From Candidatus Intricatilinea gracilis (GTDB lineage Bacteria; Pseudomonadota; Gammaproteobacteria; Burkholderiales; Burkholderiaceae_C): a DNA stretch of 64,000 nt. The stretch is taken from assembly GCA_016702605.1 (NCBI GenBank), contig JADJDQ010000003.1, positions 62,001 through 126,000 on the forward strand, written 5' to 3'. Positions 52,719-61,581 of this stretch are shown here, piece after piece. Each line of letters begins with the position of its first letter. The stretch's first letter is position 1. The position numbers were made by a program, and so were the translations under genes. Under the pieces are notes generated by a model that saw only the letters and a program-made list of their open reading frames with translations, was not told where the DNA came from and searched no databases.

Positions 52719-53837
52719 TCACATCAGTTTGCGTGGTGAATACAGCCGCGCAGCAGGTGTCTGCTCCACCAGCTTGACGGCGCGGTTGAGCACATGGTCG
52801 GCGTCGACCGGGCCGAGCGCCTCACACAGCGCAACGTAGAGCTGATGTACCTGCCCGGCCAGTTGCTGGGCGGACAAGGCCAGCCGCCAGCTGCGGCGCC
52901 GGTCGGCGGGGGTCTGGTCGGGCGTCAGCTGCTTGCAGGCTGCGACGAGCTGGGCACGCAAGGGTGACACCGGCTTCTCGCGCTCGAGCAACACCAGCCA
53001 GCTGGTGCGCCAGTCGTCGAATTCGCGGCTGTGGGTCTGGGCTATGTCGGCAGCGATGCTGGCGATCAGTTCGGCGAACACGGCCTGTTCGGGCGGTACA
53101 CCGCTGTCGGGTGTCCAGACCGAGGTATCGACGCTGGGCGCCCCCACCGGCGCCGCAGGCTCGACCACCGCCGCCGGCGCAGCGACCTCCGGCGCGGGTG
53201 CTGCCAGCTGGGGGTTGACCAGCGGCGCGGGTGTCTGCAGCTGTGGCGCAAACCCCGGCGGCGCCGGCACAAACCCCGGCGGTGCAGCCGGGTAGCCCGG
53301 TGCAACCGATGCACCGCCTGGCGGCGTCGGGTAGGGCGGGCTGTAGCCTGGGTAGGCCGGGTCGGGTGGTGGCTGGTACGGTGACTGCTGATAAACCGGC
53401 TGACCGGGCGACTGATACGGCGCCTGAAACGCCGGCTGGTACGGCGGCGGGTAGGCAGCCGGGTAGCCGGGCTGGTACGGTGGCTCGTAGACCGGCGCTG
53501 CGGCTGCCGGCCACGGTGCGGCCACCGGCGCACGGGGCGCGCTGGCGCGGGGGGGTGCAGCCGGCCGCACGGCCAGCATGGCCGGCCAGGGGTCGATCGG
53601 CAGGTCGTCGTCGGGCAGGCGCAGGGCGCGGTGCAGGCCTTCGTACAGGCGCTTGCGGGTGGCGGGGTCGATCGCGAAACGTCCAGCCACGGCGTCGACG
53701 TAACGGATGATGTCGCTCACCGCGTCGCCGCTCATGGTGTCGTGTTGCATCCAGAGTGCGGCGAGCAGGTCATCCTCGCTGAGCACAGGGTCGAACACGG
53801 CGCAGGCGGCGCGGCGGCGGCGGGTTACAGCATCCAT
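52719..53837 (-). CDS. Pro/Tyr-rich protein coupled to amt
   Basis: Unrecognised, 372 residues. The N-terminal 80 are helical (FDPVLSEDDLLAALWMQHDTMSGDAVSDIIRYV). The middle (about 110-215) is a run of Pro/Tyr/Gln units such as YQPGYPAAY, YQPAFQAPY and YQQSPYQPP, probably disordered. The C-terminal 110 residues are helical (AVFAELIASIAADIAQTHSREFDDWRTSWLVLLE). No signal peptide. AAGGAGG lies 7 nt before its ATG, inside the end of amt, whose stop is 1 nt away, so the two are translationally coupled. Confidence 0.65.
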   Translation of the reverse strand: MDAVTRRRRAACAVFDPVLSEDDLLAALWMQHDTMSGDAVSDIIRYVDAVAGRFAIDPATRKRLYEGLHRALRLPDDDLPIDPWPAMLAVRPAAPPRASAPRAPVAAPWPAAAAPVYEPPYQPGYPAAYPPPYQPAFQAPYQSPGQPVYQQSPYQPPPDPAYPGYSPPYPTPPGGASVAPGYPAAPPGFVPAPPGFAPQLQTPAPLVNPQLAAPAPEVAAPAAVVEPAAPVGAPSVDTSVWTPDSGVPPEQAVFAELIASIAADIAQTHSREFDDWRTSWLVLLEREKPVSPLRAQLVAACKQLTPDQTPADRRRSWRLALSAQQLAGQVHQLYVALCEALGPVDADHVLNRAVKLVEQTPAARLYSPRKLM

Positions 53838-53838
53838 C

Positions 53839-55053
53839 TCAGGCCTCCTTGCCCATGGCGCCCGGAGACTCCTGGAACTCCGGGTAACCGATCTCGTGGT
53901 GCTCGGTGTAGTCCAGACCACGTTGTTCGTTGAGTGTCGGTGCACGCAGGCCGATCAGTCGGTCGATGGCCTTGAAAGCCAGCCAGGCCGTGGGCAACGC
54001 CCAGGCAAAGGCGGCGACCGCGCCGAGCATCTGCACGACCACTCGTTGACCATTGAACATGTCGCTCTCGAAGAACAGGCCGGCAGCCAGCAGGCCCCAG
54101 ACGCCGCCCAGGCCGTGCACGGCCACCGCGTCGACCGCGTCGTCGATACGCAGCGCGCGGATACGTTCGGCGCCCCAGACACACAAGGCGCCCGCCACCA
54201 GACCGGTGATGAGGGCGGTGAGCGGATTGAGTGTGGCGGCGCCAGCGGTGATCGAGACCAGGCCACACAGGCTGCCGTTGACGGTGCCCGTCATCAGCAC
54301 CGGCCGACCCGTGAGGCGCATGAAGGCCAGCGCGCCCAGCCCACCTCCACAGGCACCCAGATGGGTGACCAGCAGCACCATGCCGAGGTTGGCGCTGTCC
54401 AGACCGGTGATGCTGCCGCCATTGAAGCCGAACCAGCCCATCCACAGGATGAAGCCACCCAGCGCCACCATCGGCAGGTTGTGGCCCGGGATGTCGCGTG
54501 CTTCACCCGACTTGCTGTAGCGGCCCAGGCGCGGACCCAGCACCAGCAGACCTGCCAGCGCACAACCGGCACCGACCGAATGCACCACACCGTCACCGGC
54601 GAAATCGACGAAACCCATCTTCTTGAGCCAGCCCGCCTCGTTCCAGACCCAATGGGCATAGACCGGGTAGATCACCAGCGACATGACCACTGCAAACGCC
54701 AGGTAGCCGCCGTAGCGCATACGTTCGGCCACGGCGCCGGACACGATGGATACGGCGGTGACGGCGAACATGGCCTGGTAGATCATGGCGATGGTCTGCG
54801 AGGGTTTGGCACTGATCAGCGCGAAGTCACCGGTGCCGTACAAGCCGCCCAGGCTCGGGCCAAACGCCAGGCCCCAGCCCGACAACCAGAAGGCCACACT
54901 GGCCAGGCAGGTGCCCAGGTAGACCTTCATAATCACGTTGACCGAGTTCTTGGCGCGCGACAGCCCGCCCTCGACCAGCGCGAAGCCGGCTTGCATGAAA
55001 AAGACCAGGGCGGCGCAGATCGCCACCCAGGCCATGTTGACGAGATCGTTCAT
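53839..55053 (-). CDS. amt: ammonium transporter
   Basis: Amt/Rh-family ammonia channel of the inner membrane, 404 residues with about 11 helices. Typical segments are AWVAICAALVFFMQAGFALVEGG, RAKNSVNVIMKVYLG, the pore-lining VHSVGAGCALAGLLVLGPRLG (first pore His), GWFGFNGGSI, and AVHGLGGVWGLLAAGLFF (second pore His). No glnK gene precedes it. A sigma-54-like promoter lies about 120 bp upstream, as expected for nitrogen-controlled amt genes. Confidence 0.95.
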   Translation of the reverse strand: MNDLVNMAWVAICAALVFFMQAGFALVEGGLSRAKNSVNVIMKVYLGTCLASVAFWLSGWGLAFGPSLGGLYGTGDFALISAKPSQTIAMIYQAMFAVTAVSIVSGAVAERMRYGGYLAFAVVMSLVIYPVYAHWVWNEAGWLKKMGFVDFAGDGVVHSVGAGCALAGLLVLGPRLGRYSKSGEARDIPGHNLPMVALGGFILWMGWFGFNGGSITGLDSANLGMVLLVTHLGACGGGLGALAFMRLTGRPVLMTGTVNGSLCGLVSITAGAATLNPLTALITGLVAGALCVWGAERIRALRIDDAVDAVAVHGLGGVWGLLAAGLFFESDMFNGQRVVVQMLGAVAAFAWALPTAWLAFKAIDRLIGLRAPTLNEQRGLDYTEHHEIGYPEFQESPGAMGKEA

Positions 55054-55173
55054 GTCTGCTCTCAGAGATTGGTGAGCGGCTGGCCGGGTGTGCGGGCCCC
55101 GCGGCGCCAGGGCACCGACGGCTCCGACACCGGGCAGCCACGAACCCGGCGACGCCAGGATCCGGCAAAGCCA

Positions 55174-55190
55174 TGCAGGGCCTTTGCCAA
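55174..55190 (-). promoter_or_regulatory. predicted sigma-54 promoter of amt
   Basis: On the minus strand TTGGCAAAGGCCCTGCA matches the sigma-54 consensus YTGGCACGRNNNTTGCW at 10 of 13 defined positions, including the invariant GG and GC spaced by 10 nt. It would start transcription about 110 nt before the amt ATG. Confidence 0.6.
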
Positions 55191-55393
55191 TCCGGCTGCC
55201 TGACCCCGCAATCCAGGGGTGGGTCGGCGGATGGCCGAGCCGCGTCAGGCACGGTTCGAGCAGTGGGTCACGGGGGTCGGCTGTATCTTGGGCAGCACCA
55301 AGCCGCCGACACGACCCGAACGCAGCCCAATCCGTTGGCAGATGCCCGGAAATGGCTCAGCGACCAGTGCCAGCCACAAGCTTGGCGCTGGCT

Positions 55394-55412
55394 TGGTGCG
55401 CACACAGCACCA
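55394..55412. promoter_or_regulatory. inverted repeat, possible amt enhancer
   Basis: TGGTGC, seven nt, then GCACCA form a perfect inverted repeat about 210 bp upstream of the sigma-54 promoter, a distance usual for NtrC enhancers. The half-sites are NtrC-like, but their order is reversed relative to the usual GCACC-N-GGTGC. The rest of the 412-nt gap (55054-55465) shows nothing further. Confidence 0.3.
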
Positions 55413-55465
55413 GAGAAGAGCCGACCTCACCCCAGACTGGGGCGCCGGCAGATCGTCGCGCCGAC

Positions 55466-56110
55466 CTACTTGTCGCAGGCCACGAACGGTTTGCCGAGCA
55501 ACTGGTCGCGCAGAGCCTGAGCACTGGCCTGCAACATGGCATCGGCCTTGGGCAGGCGCAGGTGATGACTGATGACGGGCGCGTTGAGTTGCACCACCCG
55601 GGCACCGCGCACCTTGCGCTCGGCCAGACGGCGCACGGCCTCCTGCGCCTCGTCGACACGGCCATACCGCGCCAGCACCAGTCCAGGCACCAGATCGGCG
55701 GGTGTACGCAGCTCTTCGAACGCCACGTTCAGGCGCTTGAGTTCGTCGGCCCGGCGCTGCATGGCGTCGCGGGCCGGGAACTTGCCGATGTAGACCATCC
55801 AGCTGCCCGGGCGCTCACGTGTCAGAAGACTCCAGCTGCCTTCGGGCAGGGCCGAGCGCGCCAAGGAGTCGATCTGCACCAGTTCGGCCGGGCTGTAGGG
55901 GCCGGCTTCGAGGCACACCGTCTGGCTCTGCATCCGCGCCAGCGTCACCGCGTTGACCACGGTGATGGTGTTGGCGTTGACCTGGGCCGACAGGCGACGC
56001 GGCTCTCGGTCGCTGTCGCCGCTGGCCACCAGTCCGGTGAACCAGCCTTCGGTCCAGCCGAAGATCAGCGCGTTGGCCAGCAACAGCAGGATGGCCAGAA
56101 GTCTCAACAT
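55466..56110 (-). CDS. SPOR-domain membrane protein
   Basis: Protein of 214 residues with one N-terminal membrane helix (LLAILLLLANALIFGW) and a periplasmic SPOR-like repeat: CLEAGPYSPAELVQIDSLA, WMVYIGKFPARDAMQRRADELKRLNVAFEEL and ARYGRVDEAQEAVRRLAERKVRGARVVQL. SPOR domains bind denuded peptidoglycan glycans, often at the division site. The first bases overlap the birA end by 7 bp, so it is in the SET-birA operon. Confidence 0.82.
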   Translation of the reverse strand: MLRLLAILLLLANALIFGWTEGWFTGLVASGDSDREPRRLSAQVNANTITVVNAVTLARMQSQTVCLEAGPYSPAELVQIDSLARSALPEGSWSLLTRERPGSWMVYIGKFPARDAMQRRADELKRLNVAFEELRTPADLVPGLVLARYGRVDEAQEAVRRLAERKVRGARVVQLNAPVISHHLRLPKADAMLQASAQALRDQLLGKPFVACDK

Positions 56111-57105
56111 GGCCGCACACTCACTTCACCAGACACCACACGTTGCACCCCTGCACTGCCGCAATCGACCAGCAGGCCACCATCGACATCGACACCCAGC
56201 ACCCGCCCGCGACGTTCACCCGCGCTGACCTCGCGGCCACGCAACAGGTCGCGCCGAGCAAACCTGGCCAGCGACGGCGCCAAGCCGTCGCGTTCGAACT
56301 GGCGCACGCTGCGCAACAAGGCCGGCAACACCAGCGCCAGTGCGGCTGGTGCGTCGAGACCGCCGTCCAGCTCCTGCAGGCCGGCATAACCACTGCCGAA
56401 CAGCGGCACGTCACCCACCACTACCGGCGCCGATTTGGCCGCAGCGAGCGACACAGCCTGCGAGGCAGCGGGCAAGACACCCGGTGCCTGGGCGGCGATG
56501 TTGATGCCCACACCCATCACCACATGACGCCGCAGCGGCGCCACATCGACCGGGTGCGGGGCGTTGTCGGGCCACGGTGAGATCACCTCCAGCCCGGCGG
56601 GCAGGGCCGCCGTCTCGATCAGGATGCCGGCCAGCTTGCGTTCACCGTCGCGCAACCACAGGTCGTTGGGCCACTTGACGCCGATGCGCCCGTGAGGCGA
56701 CATGGCGCCTGACGACGCGGCGTTGGAGGTCGCAACATCGTCTGCCTCGGTCAGCGGGGCAAGTCCATCAACCAGTGGGTTGAGCCCATCGACCACCGGG
56801 TCGAGCGCCTCGGCCAGCGCCAGGCCCACGGCCAGCGACAGGCCACCCCAGTCACGCGGCGCCAGCGCCAGCGCCAGACTGAAGGTGAGGCTGGCACCCG
56901 GGGCCGACCACCAGGGGCGACCGAGGCGGCCACGCCCTGCACTCTGGCTTTCGGCCACGATCAGGCAGGGCCGTGTGTCACCGCCGCGCAGCCGGGTGAG
57001 TGCGTCGGCATTGGTCGAGCCGGTGCTGGCGAGCAGCTCGATCGACAGATCGCTGACGAGCTCGCGGCTGGCCAGCCACAGGTCTTCGGCGCGCCAGTTC
57101 AGCAT
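56104..57105 (-). CDS. birA: biotin--[acetyl-CoA-carboxylase] ligase
   Basis: Joins biotin to the carboxyl carrier protein; cytoplasmic. The 333-residue protein lacks the N-terminal HTH of E. coli BirA, so it is not a repressor. Motifs: STGSTNADAL, SAGRGRLGRPWWSAPGASLTFSL (biotinyl-AMP loop), VKWPNDLWL, KLAGILIE and VVMGVGINIA. Two inserts rich in short repeats (DPVVDGLNPLVDGLAPL at about 105-130, and DVAPL) enlarge it. It lies 25 nt after the SET-domain gene. Confidence 0.93.
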   Translation of the reverse strand: MLNWRAEDLWLASRELVSDLSIELLASTGSTNADALTRLRGGDTRPCLIVAESQSAGRGRLGRPWWSAPGASLTFSLALALAPRDWGGLSLAVGLALAEALDPVVDGLNPLVDGLAPLTEADDVATSNAASSGAMSPHGRIGVKWPNDLWLRDGERKLAGILIETAALPAGLEVISPWPDNAPHPVDVAPLRRHVVMGVGINIAAQAPGVLPAASQAVSLAAAKSAPVVVGDVPLFGSGYAGLQELDGGLDAPAALALVLPALLRSVRQFERDGLAPSLARFARRDLLRGREVSAGERRGRVLGVDVDGGLLVDCGSAGVQRVVSGEVSVRPC

Positions 57106-57130
57106 GTTGCTCGAGCCGCCATGAACGTGG

Positions 57131-57868
57131 TCAAGTCTTGGGCGCGAGCATGGTGCCGCGGCAGGTCTTGGCACCACACCAGCAGGCGTAACGCGCCTTG
57201 AGCTTGGCGGTGTAACGCTCGTCGATGATGAGCTGGTAGTCGAAGAACAGCTCTTCGCCCGGGCGTATCTTGCGCAGCGCCTTGATGAAGATGCGGCCGT
57301 TGTCGTCCTCGGCTTCGCAGTTGGGATCACAGCTGTGGTTGATCCAGCGCGACGAGTTGCCGCCGTGTTTGCCGTCGATGACATGGCCGTCGTCGAGGTG
57401 GAAGTAGAAGGTGTGATCGGGCTGCGCCGGGTCGTGTGGATGGCGGCGCAGCGCCTCGGGCCAGCTGATGACCTCACCCTTGTACTCGACCAGGGTCTCA
57501 CCCTTCTTGATCGTCGCCAGCGCGAACACACCCTTGCCGTGCACGCCCGACGTGCGGATCTGGATACGTTTGCCACGCGGTGCGGCCAGCTCGGCGGGAA
57601 CTGGCGCCGGGGCCACCTTTGCCGCGTTGCCCGTCCTGACGGGCTGGCTGACCTTGCCGACATTGGCGGTCTTCACGGCCTCGACAGCCCTGGCGACCTT
57701 GGACGTGGCCGACGCACCGTCGCGTTTGCCTGCGGCCTTCTTGCCCGTCGTCGGCACGGTGGCAGAGGTGGAGGTGGCACGGCGCGAGCTGTCGCGAACC
57801 GTGGCGGGGGCGGCCGAACTGCCCGCTTGATGCGGGGCGATGCGGCGGGAACGCTCAGGTCGACTCAT
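57131..57868 (-). CDS. SET-domain protein-lysine methyltransferase
   Basis: Protein of 245 residues. The first 95 are a disordered, Ala/Lys/Ser-rich basic tail; then a complete SET domain: IRTSGVHGKGVFALATIKKGETLVEYKGEV, FYFHLDDGHVIDGKHGGNSSRWINHSCDPN (catalytic NHS), GEELFFDYQL and the post-SET Cys cluster CWCGAKTCRG. All SAM-binding and catalytic elements are visible, so it should methylate lysines; the substrate is unknown (the family includes enzymes for histone-like or ribosomal proteins). First gene of the operon with birA, divergent from topB. Confidence 0.88.
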   Translation of the reverse strand: MSRPERSRRIAPHQAGSSAAPATVRDSSRRATSTSATVPTTGKKAAGKRDGASATSKVARAVEAVKTANVGKVSQPVRTGNAAKVAPAPVPAELAAPRGKRIQIRTSGVHGKGVFALATIKKGETLVEYKGEVISWPEALRRHPHDPAQPDHTFYFHLDDGHVIDGKHGGNSSRWINHSCDPNCEAEDDNGRIFIKALRKIRPGEELFFDYQLIIDERYTAKLKARYACWCGAKTCRGTMLAPKT

Positions 57869-57994
57869 GCGTCGGCAAACTTGGTTAGATTGAAGGTGTG
57901 GGCGCGCGCGTGGGCACGTGCGCGCGTGAAACCGGGCGGATTGTATTGACCGCCCGGCGCCCCGCCTCCCTCAGGCACCGCAGAATCACCCTCC

Positions 57995-60649
57995 ATGAGC
58001 AAAGCACTGGTCATTGCAGAAAAACCGTCGGTCGCGCAGGACATCGTGCGCGCCCTCACCCCGCTGTCGGGCAAGTTCGAGAAGCTTGCCGACCACTTCG
58101 AAAACGATCACTACGTCGTGACCTCGGCCGTCGGCCATCTGGTCGAGATCAAGGCGCCCGAGGAATACGACGTCAAACGCGGCAAGTGGAGCTTCGCCCA
58201 CCTGCCCGTGGTGCCACCGCACTTCGATCTCGAGCCGATCGACAAGAACAAGTCGCGCCTCACGGCCGTGGTCCGCCTCATCAAACGCAAGGACATCACC
58301 TCACTCATCAACGCGTGTGACGCGGGACGCGAAGGTGAACTGATCTTTCGTCTGATCGAACAATACGCGCTGGGCGCCAAGGTCGGCAGCAAACCCGTCA
58401 CCCGGTTATGGCTGCAGAGCATGACGCCGCAGGCCATTCGCGACGGCTTCGACCGCCTGCGCAGCGACGCCGAACTGCAGGGCCTGAGCGATGCGGCACG
58501 CAGCCGCAGCGAGGCCGACTGGCTGGTGGGCATCAACGGCACCCGCGCCATGACGGCGTTCAACTCGCGCGACGGCGGCTTCTTCCTCACCACCGTGGGT
58601 CGGGTGCAGACACCAACCCTGTCGATCGTGGTCGAGCGCGAGGAGAAGATCCGCAAGCATGTGTCTCGCGACTACTGGGAGATCAAGGCCGGCTTCGCCT
58701 GTGCCCAGGGCAGCTACGACGCCAAGTGGTTCGACCCGAAGTTCAAGAAGGACAAGGAAGGCAAGGACGCCAACGGCGACGCCCTGGCCACCGACCCCGA
58801 CAAACGCGCCGACCGCCTGTGGAACGCCGCCGAGGCCAACGCCATCGCCGATGCGGTGCGTGGCAAGAGTGGCCAGGTCACCGAAGAAGCCAAGCCCAGC
58901 AGCCAGGCCAGCCCGCTGCTGTACGACCTGACGACACTGCAGCGCGAGGCCAATTCACGTTTCGGCTTCTCGGCCAAGACCACCTTGTCGATCGCCCAGG
59001 CGCTGTACGAAAAACACAAGGTCCTCACCTACCCACGGACCGACTCGCGCGCCCTGCCCGAGGACTATGTGCCGGTGGCCAAGGAAACGCTGAGCATGAT
59101 CGCCAGCGAGGACCTGCCCGGCCCGCTGCGTGAACTGGCGACACATGCGAAGAAGGCCTTGTCGGCAGGTTATGTGAAACCCACCAAACGTGTCTTCGAC
59201 AACGCCAAGGTGTCGGACCACTTTGCCATCATCCCCACGCTGCAGGCGCCGCGCAGCCTGAGCGAGATCGAGGCCAAGCTCTACGACATGGTCGTCAAGC
59301 GCTTCATCGCGGTGTTCTACCCGTCGGCCGAATACATGGTCACGACGCGTATCACCAAGGTCGATGCTGGAAAGGACACGCATCACTTCCAGACCAACGG
59401 CAAGGTACTGGTCAACCCCGGCTGGCTGGCCGTGTACGGCAAGGAAGCACAGGACGAAGACGCCAACCTGGTCGCCGTGCTACCCAACGAGACGGTGAAG
59501 AACGACAAGCTCGACGTCGTCGCCCTCAAGACCCGCCCGCCGGCGCGCTACACCGAAGCCACGCTGCTGAGCGCCATGGAAGGTGCCGGCAAACTCATCG
59601 ACGACGAGGAGTTCAAGGCCGCCATGCAGGAGAAGGGCCTGGGCACACCAGCCACCCGCGCCACGGTGATCGAAGGCCTGATCCTCGAGAAGTACATGCT
59701 GCGCGAAGGGCGCGACCTGGTGCCCACGGCCAAGGCCTTCCAGCTCATGACGCTGCTGCGTGGCCTGGCGGTCGAAGACCTGACCAAGCCCGAACTCACC
59801 GGCCAGTGGGAGCATCAGCTCACCGAGATGGAGAAGGGCCGGTTGAGCCGCGCCGAGTTCATGCAGGGCATTGCCGACATGGCCCAGCGCATCGTCAAGA
59901 AGGCCAAGGAGTACGACCGCGACACGATACCGGGCGACTACGCCACCCTGGCCACCCCCTGCCCCAACTGCGGCGGCGTGGTGAAGGAGAACTACCGGCG
60001 TTTCACTTGTCTAGGCAAGGACGGAGCAACCCACGTGCATGTCGACGGTCAGGAGGGCCCGGGCTGTGGCTTCTCGATCACCAAGATCCCCGGTGCACGC
60101 AGCTTCGAATTGCACGAGGCCGATGCGCTGCTGCGCGACCACAAGATCGGCCCGCTCGAAGGCTTCCGGTCCAAGGCCGGCTGGCCCTTCACGGCCGAAC
60201 TCAAGCTCGTGCGCGACGACGAGATCAAGAACTGGAAACTCGAGTTCGACTTCGGCGAAGACGCCAAGAAGGACCAGGAGGACGGAGAACCGGTCGACTT
60301 CAGCGACCAGACCAGCCTGGGTGCATGCCCCAAGTGCAAGGGCCATGTCTATGAACACGGCACGAGTTATGTGTGTGAACACGCCGTGGGTGCGCCGCAG
60401 ACTTGCGACTTCAAGACCGGCCGCATCATCCTGCAGCAGCCCGTCACGCACGAGCAGATGGGCAAGCTGTTGCACGGCGGCAAGACCGACCTGCTCGACG
60501 GCTTTGTCTCGAACAAGACCAAGCGCAAGTTCAAGGCCTTCCTCGTCTACGACAAGAAGGAAGGCAAGGTCAGCTTCGAGTTCGAGCCGCGCGCACCACG
60601 TGTGCCGGCTGCCAAGAAGGCTGCGGCCAAGACGGCAGCCAAGGGCTGA
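57995..60649 (+). CDS. topB: DNA topoisomerase III
   Basis: Type IA topoisomerase for decatenation, 884 residues. The toprim domain begins KALVIAEKPSVAQDIVRAL; NACDAGREGELIFRLI is the metal site. The active-site Tyr is in KVLTYPRTDSRALPED. The C-terminus has zinc-binding parts: PCPNCGG ... CLGKDGATHVHVDGQEGPGCGF and ACPKCKGHVYEHGTSYVCEH, then a Lys/Ala tail. The extra C-terminal domains are usual for betaproteobacterial TopB. ATG 57995. The 126-nt gap to the divergent SET gene holds an alternating GC-rich stretch. Confidence 0.95.
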   Translation: MSKALVIAEKPSVAQDIVRALTPLSGKFEKLADHFENDHYVVTSAVGHLVEIKAPEEYDVKRGKWSFAHLPVVPPHFDLEPIDKNKSRLTAVVRLIKRKDITSLINACDAGREGELIFRLIEQYALGAKVGSKPVTRLWLQSMTPQAIRDGFDRLRSDAELQGLSDAARSRSEADWLVGINGTRAMTAFNSRDGGFFLTTVGRVQTPTLSIVVEREEKIRKHVSRDYWEIKAGFACAQGSYDAKWFDPKFKKDKEGKDANGDALATDPDKRADRLWNAAEANAIADAVRGKSGQVTEEAKPSSQASPLLYDLTTLQREANSRFGFSAKTTLSIAQALYEKHKVLTYPRTDSRALPEDYVPVAKETLSMIASEDLPGPLRELATHAKKALSAGYVKPTKRVFDNAKVSDHFAIIPTLQAPRSLSEIEAKLYDMVVKRFIAVFYPSAEYMVTTRITKVDAGKDTHHFQTNGKVLVNPGWLAVYGKEAQDEDANLVAVLPNETVKNDKLDVVALKTRPPARYTEATLLSAMEGAGKLIDDEEFKAAMQEKGLGTPATRATVIEGLILEKYMLREGRDLVPTAKAFQLMTLLRGLAVEDLTKPELTGQWEHQLTEMEKGRLSRAEFMQGIADMAQRIVKKAKEYDRDTIPGDYATLATPCPNCGGVVKENYRRFTCLGKDGATHVHVDGQEGPGCGFSITKIPGARSFELHEADALLRDHKIGPLEGFRSKAGWPFTAELKLVRDDEIKNWKLEFDFGEDAKKDQEDGEPVDFSDQTSLGACPKCKGHVYEHGTSYVCEHAVGAPQTCDFKTGRIILQQPVTHEQMGKLLHGGKTDLLDGFVSNKTKRKFKAFLVYDKKEGKVSFEFEPRAPRVPAAKKAAAKTAAKG

Positions 60650-60777
60650 TCGGCGAGAGGCGGCAGTGGCGGGCTGGGTACTCGCCCGGTCGCGCCCTGT
60701 ACTGCGCCTTGCCCCGCGGACTGCAGCTCGGCCAAGGCTGGCGGCCAGCGGGCCGGCCTGGCCTGGCGCCGTGCGGA

Positions 60778-61317
60778 TCAGGCGGCGCGGCGATCCTCGC
60801 GGTGCTGCGTGCGTGGGCGCAGCGGGATCTGTTCGAGCAGGGCGTCGAGCGACATCACCGGGCAGCACAACTTGCCGTTCAGCGCCAGCAGTTCGGCATC
60901 GGCGCTGACCAGGGCGTGGGCGCGGCCGGCCATGGCCAGTCGCACCATCACCATCGCGGGTGGTTCATCAGCCTCGCCGGTGCCGGCGCCAGCGTCACGC
61001 CCGAGGCGGCCGGGCAGGCTCACACGCAAGGCGTGGGGCAGGTAGTCGGCCACCATCTGCTGGCGCTCACGGCCTTCCAGTCGCAACTGCGGCGCAGACA
61101 AGCGCCGCTCGAGGTCATACAGCGTGGCCAGGCACAGCAGCGGGCGCAGCCGCCCGGCCTGCCACGCCAAACGCAAGGCGGCCGGCGCGCCGCCGCCGAA
61201 CATCAGCGCAGCGAGCACCAGGCTGTTGTCGATCACCACGCGCGGCGGGCGACCCTTGCGGTAGAGCGGTTGCATCGCCACGGCAGTGGGCCGGACAGGT
61301 TGGACGATCGTGGTCAT
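60778..61317 (-). CDS. PIN-domain protein
   Basis: Putative ribonuclease of the PIN/PilT fold, 179 residues: VVIDNSLVLAALMFGGGAP (first metal Asp), CLATLYDLERRLS, and ALVSADAELLALNG, VMSLDALLEQIP at the end (later acidic residues). Residues about 105-120 form an Ala/Gly insert. It could be a toxin, but no antitoxin gene is next to it. ATG 61317 is chosen; the longer frame upstream is not conserved in character. The remaining gap to the ybaK-like gene (61318-61581) is 264 nt without recognised elements. Confidence 0.78.
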   Translation of the reverse strand: MTTIVQPVRPTAVAMQPLYRKGRPPRVVIDNSLVLAALMFGGGAPAALRLAWQAGRLRPLLCLATLYDLERRLSAPQLRLEGRERQQMVADYLPHALRVSLPGRLGRDAGAGTGEADEPPAMVMVRLAMAGRAHALVSADAELLALNGKLCCPVMSLDALLEQIPLRPRTQHREDRRAA

Positions 61318-61581
61318 GCGTGCGCCGTGGCGGATGTCGGCAGGTGTGCCGGATGGGCATCGGCGTCGGCGCTGTGCCGAAGTCGGGTTGCCCGGGCGGA
61401 TCCGCGGCATTATGCGAAGGGGGCTCACTCTGCCGTCACCCCGGCGGCGCCACGGCGGCCTGCCACGTGCAAAACTGCCACCCCCTGTTTGCGCCGTCCG
61501 CGAGATTCCGACGCCCGCCCGCCGCGCGCCTGTCGTGCGCCCGTCCTGCCCCCCCCTTCGAGCACCCTGCCTGCGATACCG

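Noticed and set aside
60778..61317. PIN-domain gene as a VapC-type toxin with antitoxin
   Set aside because: No small antitoxin gene on either side; kept only as an orphan PIN protein.
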